Assembly: GCA_045591175.1 (NCBI GenBank)
Contig: JAZNSI010000017.1
Span: 1 to 8,099 of the forward strand
DNA: 8,099 bases
Direction of reading: 5' to 3'
DNA from: UBA11524 sp045591175
GTDB taxonomy: Bacteria > Bacillota > Clostridia > Christensenellales > Aristaeellaceae
The notes under the pieces are model-generated. The model saw only the letters and a list, made by a program, of their open reading frames with translations, was not told where the DNA came from and did not search any database. Positions 5,046 through 8,099 of this stretch are shown piece after piece (positions within the stretch are counted from its first letter, which is position 1; each line of letters opens with the position of its first letter). The position numbers were made by a program, and so were the translations under genes.

Positions 5046-8000
5046 TATCTTGCCTCCTCTCTGTGATTGGGTCGGGTGGGATTGCCGGGTCTGCCGGGTT
5101 GTCTGAGTGCGTCCTGAATGGACTGCCTTTCATCCAGATCGGCTGCCTTGGAGGGCTTGCGATCCATGTTCAGCTTCGCATCCAGCTCCGCAAGACGGGC
5201 GCTCTTGGTCTGCAGTTCAGCTTCCTGCGGGAAGGGCTTGCCCACTTCTGCTCTGGCAGCTTCCATCTGCTGGCGCTGGTTTTCCAGTTCGGCCTGTGCC
5301 GCTGCCAGTCGGTTGGGAATGTTGGCAAGGGCATTTTCAATACGCACCAGATTGCCACGGGCGTCGCTGCCCAGCTCCACTTTGTGTGACATCTGACCGC
5401 GCAGGGTCAGGTAGAACAACTGCGAGAAAGGCTCAAAAGCGATGCTCATATCCAAGCCACGATAGTGACCGACAGCCACATCCTGATTGGATTTTGCTGC
5501 ACCCTTACAGGCGTCCAGCAGAGCTTCGCCAGCCTTCTCTTTGTCCATGATCCGCTTGCCCATGACCTCCATGCCGATGAAATCTTTCTCCGGCAGAGGA
5601 TGTGCAGCCAGCGTTTCAAGGTCAGCCTGGAAGCCGGTAATGAATCCGCGCTGTTGCTCCATCACCTGCGGGAAGTATCGCAGCAGCTGATCTTCCAGAC
5701 GGTACTGCTTGCTCTGATGGTCGGCTTTCATGAGGCGGAGTCGCGCCACATCAATGTCCAGATCCATCTTTTCCTTGATCGTCGGATCACCGGCACACAG
5801 CGCCTTGATCTCCGCATAGGACAGTGCGGTTTCGTCCACATCCTCGCAGGAACGGACAGGGCTTTTGCTGGTCATGATTTGGCTGATGAACTTCTGTTTG
5901 TTCTCCACCGTTTGCCACAAGTAGGCGTCAAAGGTTTTTTCCGTGACATACCGATAGATGAACACTTCCTCGTTCTGATTGCCCTGCCTCACGATACGAC
6001 CTGCCCGCTGTTCCAGATCACCGGGACGCCAGGGGCAATCGAGATCATGCAAGGCCACAAGCCGGTCCTGAACGTTGGTTCCGGCTCCCATCTTGGCTGT
6101 GCTGCCCATGAGGACACGCACCTGACCGGAGCGCACCTTGCCGAACAGTTCTTTCTTCCTTGCTTCTGTATTAGCGTCATGGATGAAGGCGATTTCTTCC
6201 GCAGGAACGCCCATGGAAATGAGCTTTGCTCGGATGTCATCGTACACGCTGAACTCCTGCTTCTCCGCTCCGGCGGTCCCCTTGGGGGTGGAGATGTCGC
6301 AGAACACCAGCTGCGTCAGCCGCTGATCCATACCTTCCTGCCAGATCCGGTGGATGTTACGGACGCAGGCATTGACTTTGCTTCCGGGATCATCGGGCAG
6401 CATGGGGTTGATCAATCGCTGATCCAAGCCCAGCTTTCTGCCGTCGCTGGTGATCTTCAGCATATTGTCAATGGACGGGTCAACATTGCCGCTGTGTACT
6501 TCGGCTGCGCGTTCAGACAGTGCCTGTACCAGTTCTGCCTGCTGTTCGGTGGGCTGCACAACAACCGTTTCAAAGTTAGCCTTGGGGGTGGGCAGATGCA
6601 GCTGATCCGCCGTTTTGATGTCCGCAACCTCTTTGAATATGGTCATCAGTTCAGGCAAGTTAAAGAATCGTGCGAATCTGGTTCTTGCCCGGTAGCCGGT
6701 GCCTTCAGGGGCAAGCTCAATAGCAGTGGTTGTTTCACCGAAGGTGCTTGCCCAGGCGTCGAAGTGGGTCATGTTGCTGCGCTTAAGGGTGCTGTATTGC
6801 AGATACCGCTGCATGGTGTACAGCTCGGTCATGCTGTTGGAAACTGGAGTGCCGGTGGCAAACACAATGCCCCTGCCGCCAGTCAGTTCATCCATGTAAC
6901 GACACTTCATGAACATGTCAGAGGACTTCTGTGCTTCCGAAGTGGACAGGCCAGCCACGTTGCGCATCTTCGTGTAGAGGAACAGGTTCTTAAACCCATG
7001 CGCCTCGTCCACATACAGGCGATCCACACCCAGCTGCTCAAAGGTGACAACATCATCCTTCTTGCCTTCGGCCTGCAGCTTTTTCAGGCGCAGCTCCAAC
7101 TGCTTCTGGGTTCGCACCAGCTGCTTGATGGTAAACTGCTCGCCATGGCTGCGCTTCAGTTCGTCAATGCCCGCTACCACCTCGTCGATCTGTTCCTGAA
7201 TGAAACGTTCCTGCCTTGCCTGAGACACAGGGATGCGCTCAAACTGCGAGTGACCGATGATGACTGCATCGTAATCACCAGTGGCGATACGGCTGCAGAA
7301 CTTCTGACGGTTGTGACGCTCAAAGTCCTTCTTTGTGGTCACCAGAATCCGGGCAGAAGGATAGAGCCGCAGGAACTCAGAGGCCCATTGCTCCGTCAGG
7401 TGGTTGGGAACCACAAACATGGCTTTCTGACAAAGCCCCAGCCGCTTGGACTCCATACAGGCAGCGATCATTTCAAACGTCTTGCCCGCGCCTACCTCGT
7501 GTGCGAGCAACGTATTGCCACCGTAGAGGACATGCGCGACAGCGTTTCTCTGATGCTCACGCAGGGTGATCTCCGGGTTGATGCCCACAAAGGAGATGTG
7601 GGAACCATCAAACTCACGGGGACGGGTGGAGTTGAAACGCTCGTTGTACTCCTGCACCAGCGCATGGCGACGGTCAGGATCACGCCACACCCAATCCCTG
7701 AAAGCATCCTTGATGGCTTGCTGCTTTTGTTGAGCAAGGGTCGTCTGCTGCTGGTTCAGTACACGCTTTTCCTTGCCTTCCTCATCCAGCACAATGTCAT
7801 AGATGCGGGTGTCACGCAGGTTCAGGGTGTCCTCCAGAATGCGGTAGGCGTTGGCTCTGTCCGTGCCGAAGGTGGTGTAGGCTGCAACATTGGTACTGGA
7901 GATCGCGGTCTTGCCGGTGATGTTCCATTCGGCGGTGTAGGGAGAGAAATGCACCTGAATCTGCCGCTTCAGGTGGTACGGGGTATTGAAGGTCTCATAC

Positions 8001-8099
8001 ATGAACTGTTGAATGTAGTCCTTGTGTACCCAAGTTGCACCCAGACGGATGTCGATCTCCGATGCGTCCAGATCCTTGGGCTGAGCCGCTGCCAGGGCT
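5045..8099 (-). CDS. C-terminal part of a giant ICE helicase (SNF2/DEAH-box; probable methylase-helicase), cut by window edge
   Basis: The frame is open to the right edge, so the Met at 8002 is internal; upstream codons read ALAAAQPKDLDASEIDIRLG. About 1,017 residues are visible. Counting from that Met, helicase motifs are complete: motif I HEVGAGKT (168-175), motif II VDEAHGFK (331-338), motif III ATGTP (382-386), then MGSTAKMGAGTNVQDRL (632-648) and motif VI QRAGRIVRQG (665-674). The C-terminus has a likely coiled coil (about 885-945) and a proline/charged tail. Such proteins in Firmicute ICEs usually exceed 2,000 residues, with an N-terminal adenine methylase part. This resembles phage P1 DarB, which protects incoming DNA from restriction. 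A similar role here is inference, and the methylase part is outside the window. It would use ATP hydrolysis to move on or remodel DNA in the cytoplasm. It overlaps the next gene by one base. Confidence 0.9.
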   Translation of the reverse strand, partial: ALAAAQPKDLDASEIDIRLGATWVHKDYIQQFMYETFNTPYHLKRQIQVHFSPYTAEWNITGKTAISSTNVAAYTTFGTDRANAYRILEDTLNLRDTRIYDIVLDEEGKEKRVLNQQQTTLAQQKQQAIKDAFRDWVWRDPDRRHALVQEYNERFNSTRPREFDGSHISFVGINPEITLREHQRNAVAHVLYGGNTLLAHEVGAGKTFEMIAACMESKRLGLCQKAMFVVPNHLTEQWASEFLRLYPSARILVTTKKDFERHNRQKFCSRIATGDYDAVIIGHSQFERIPVSQARQERFIQEQIDEVVAGIDELKRSHGEQFTIKQLVRTQKQLELRLKKLQAEGKKDDVVTFEQLGVDRLYVDEAHGFKNLFLYTKMRNVAGLSTSEAQKSSDMFMKCRYMDELTGGRGIVFATGTPVSNSMTELYTMQRYLQYSTLKRSNMTHFDAWASTFGETTTAIELAPEGTGYRARTRFARFFNLPELMTIFKEVADIKTADQLHLPTPKANFETVVVQPTEQQAELVQALSERAAEVHSGNVDPSIDNMLKITSDGRKLGLDQRLINPMLPDDPGSKVNACVRNIHRIWQEGMDQRLTQLVFCDISTPKGTAGAEKQEFSVYDDIRAKLISMGVPAEEIAFIHDANTEARKKELFGKVRSGQVRVLMGSTAKMGAGTNVQDRLVALHDLDCPWRPGDLEQRAGRIVRQGNQNEEVFIYRYVTEKTFDAYLWQTVENKQKFISQIMTSKSPVRSCEDVDETALSYAEIKALCAGDPTIKEKMDLDIDVARLRLMKADHQSKQYRLEDQLLRYFPQVMEQQRGFITGFQADLETLAAHPLPEKDFIGMEVMGKRIMDKEKAGEALLDACKGAAKSNQDVAVGHYRGLDMSIAFEPFSQLFYLTLRGQMSHKVELGSDARGNLVRIENALANIPNRLAAAQAELENQRQQMEAARAEVGKPFPQEAELQTKSARLAELDAKLNMDRKPSKAADLDERQSIQDALRQPGRPGNPTRPNHREEAR

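Noticed and set aside
1..8099. CRISPR array, tRNA, rRNA or insertion sequence
   Set aside because: No regularly spaced repeats, no tRNA- or rRNA-like stretch and no transposase reading frame or terminal repeats were seen.

Overview
The window reads as part of an integrative and conjugative element (ICE), or a related mobilizable element, of the Tn1549/clostridial CTn type, from a gut Firmicute (Clostridia). Three things point that way: the gene order helicase - DUF3848/DUF3849 - MobC - CD1845-like membrane protein - MOBP-type relaxase; strong Shine-Dalgarno sequences (AGGAGG, GGGAGG) before several genes; and G+C near 50-60% in the backbone. Family names come from recognising protein motifs by eye, since no search could be run. 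All convincing genes are on the minus strand, so transcription runs from right to left.

Right to left. 8099-5045 is the C-terminal ~1,017 residues of a very large SF2/SNF2-type helicase, cut by the window edge; its N-terminal part, often a DNA methylase in this family, lies outside. It overlaps by 1 nt (TAATG) a 268-aa DUF3848-DUF3849 protein (5045-4239), which overlaps by 4 nt (ATGA) the relaxosome protein MobC (4242-3901). A sigma-A-type promoter with a dyad in its spacer (3888-3860) follows, then a small membrane protein with an SPFGLP signature (3827-3528), an intrinsic terminator or attenuator (3517-3484) and the relaxase (3467-2085; a GTG start is preferred over the upstream ATG). A long, strong terminator (2067-2019), bracketed by an outer inverted repeat, closes the mobilization block.

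2018-1639 is non-coding. It carries several hairpins, a repeated TTGCTTGTTG word, a G-tract pair and, at its left end, a good extended -10 promoter. That promoter drives a type III restriction-modification operon: the Mod DNA methyltransferase (1638-82) and the first 23 codons of the probable Res helicase/nuclease (70-1, cut by the window edge). The Mod stop codon lies inside the Res ribosome binding site.

Together, the right-hand genes prepare and nick the element's DNA for conjugation (relaxase, MobC) and probably act on or protect transferred DNA (helicase/methylase with its DUF3848/3849 partner). The left-hand operon looks like cargo placed just downstream of the relaxase: a host-defence system that may also stabilise the element. 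I found no clear evidence of an entirely new system. The most interesting parts are the structured non-coding region 1639-2086 and the control signals around the relaxase.
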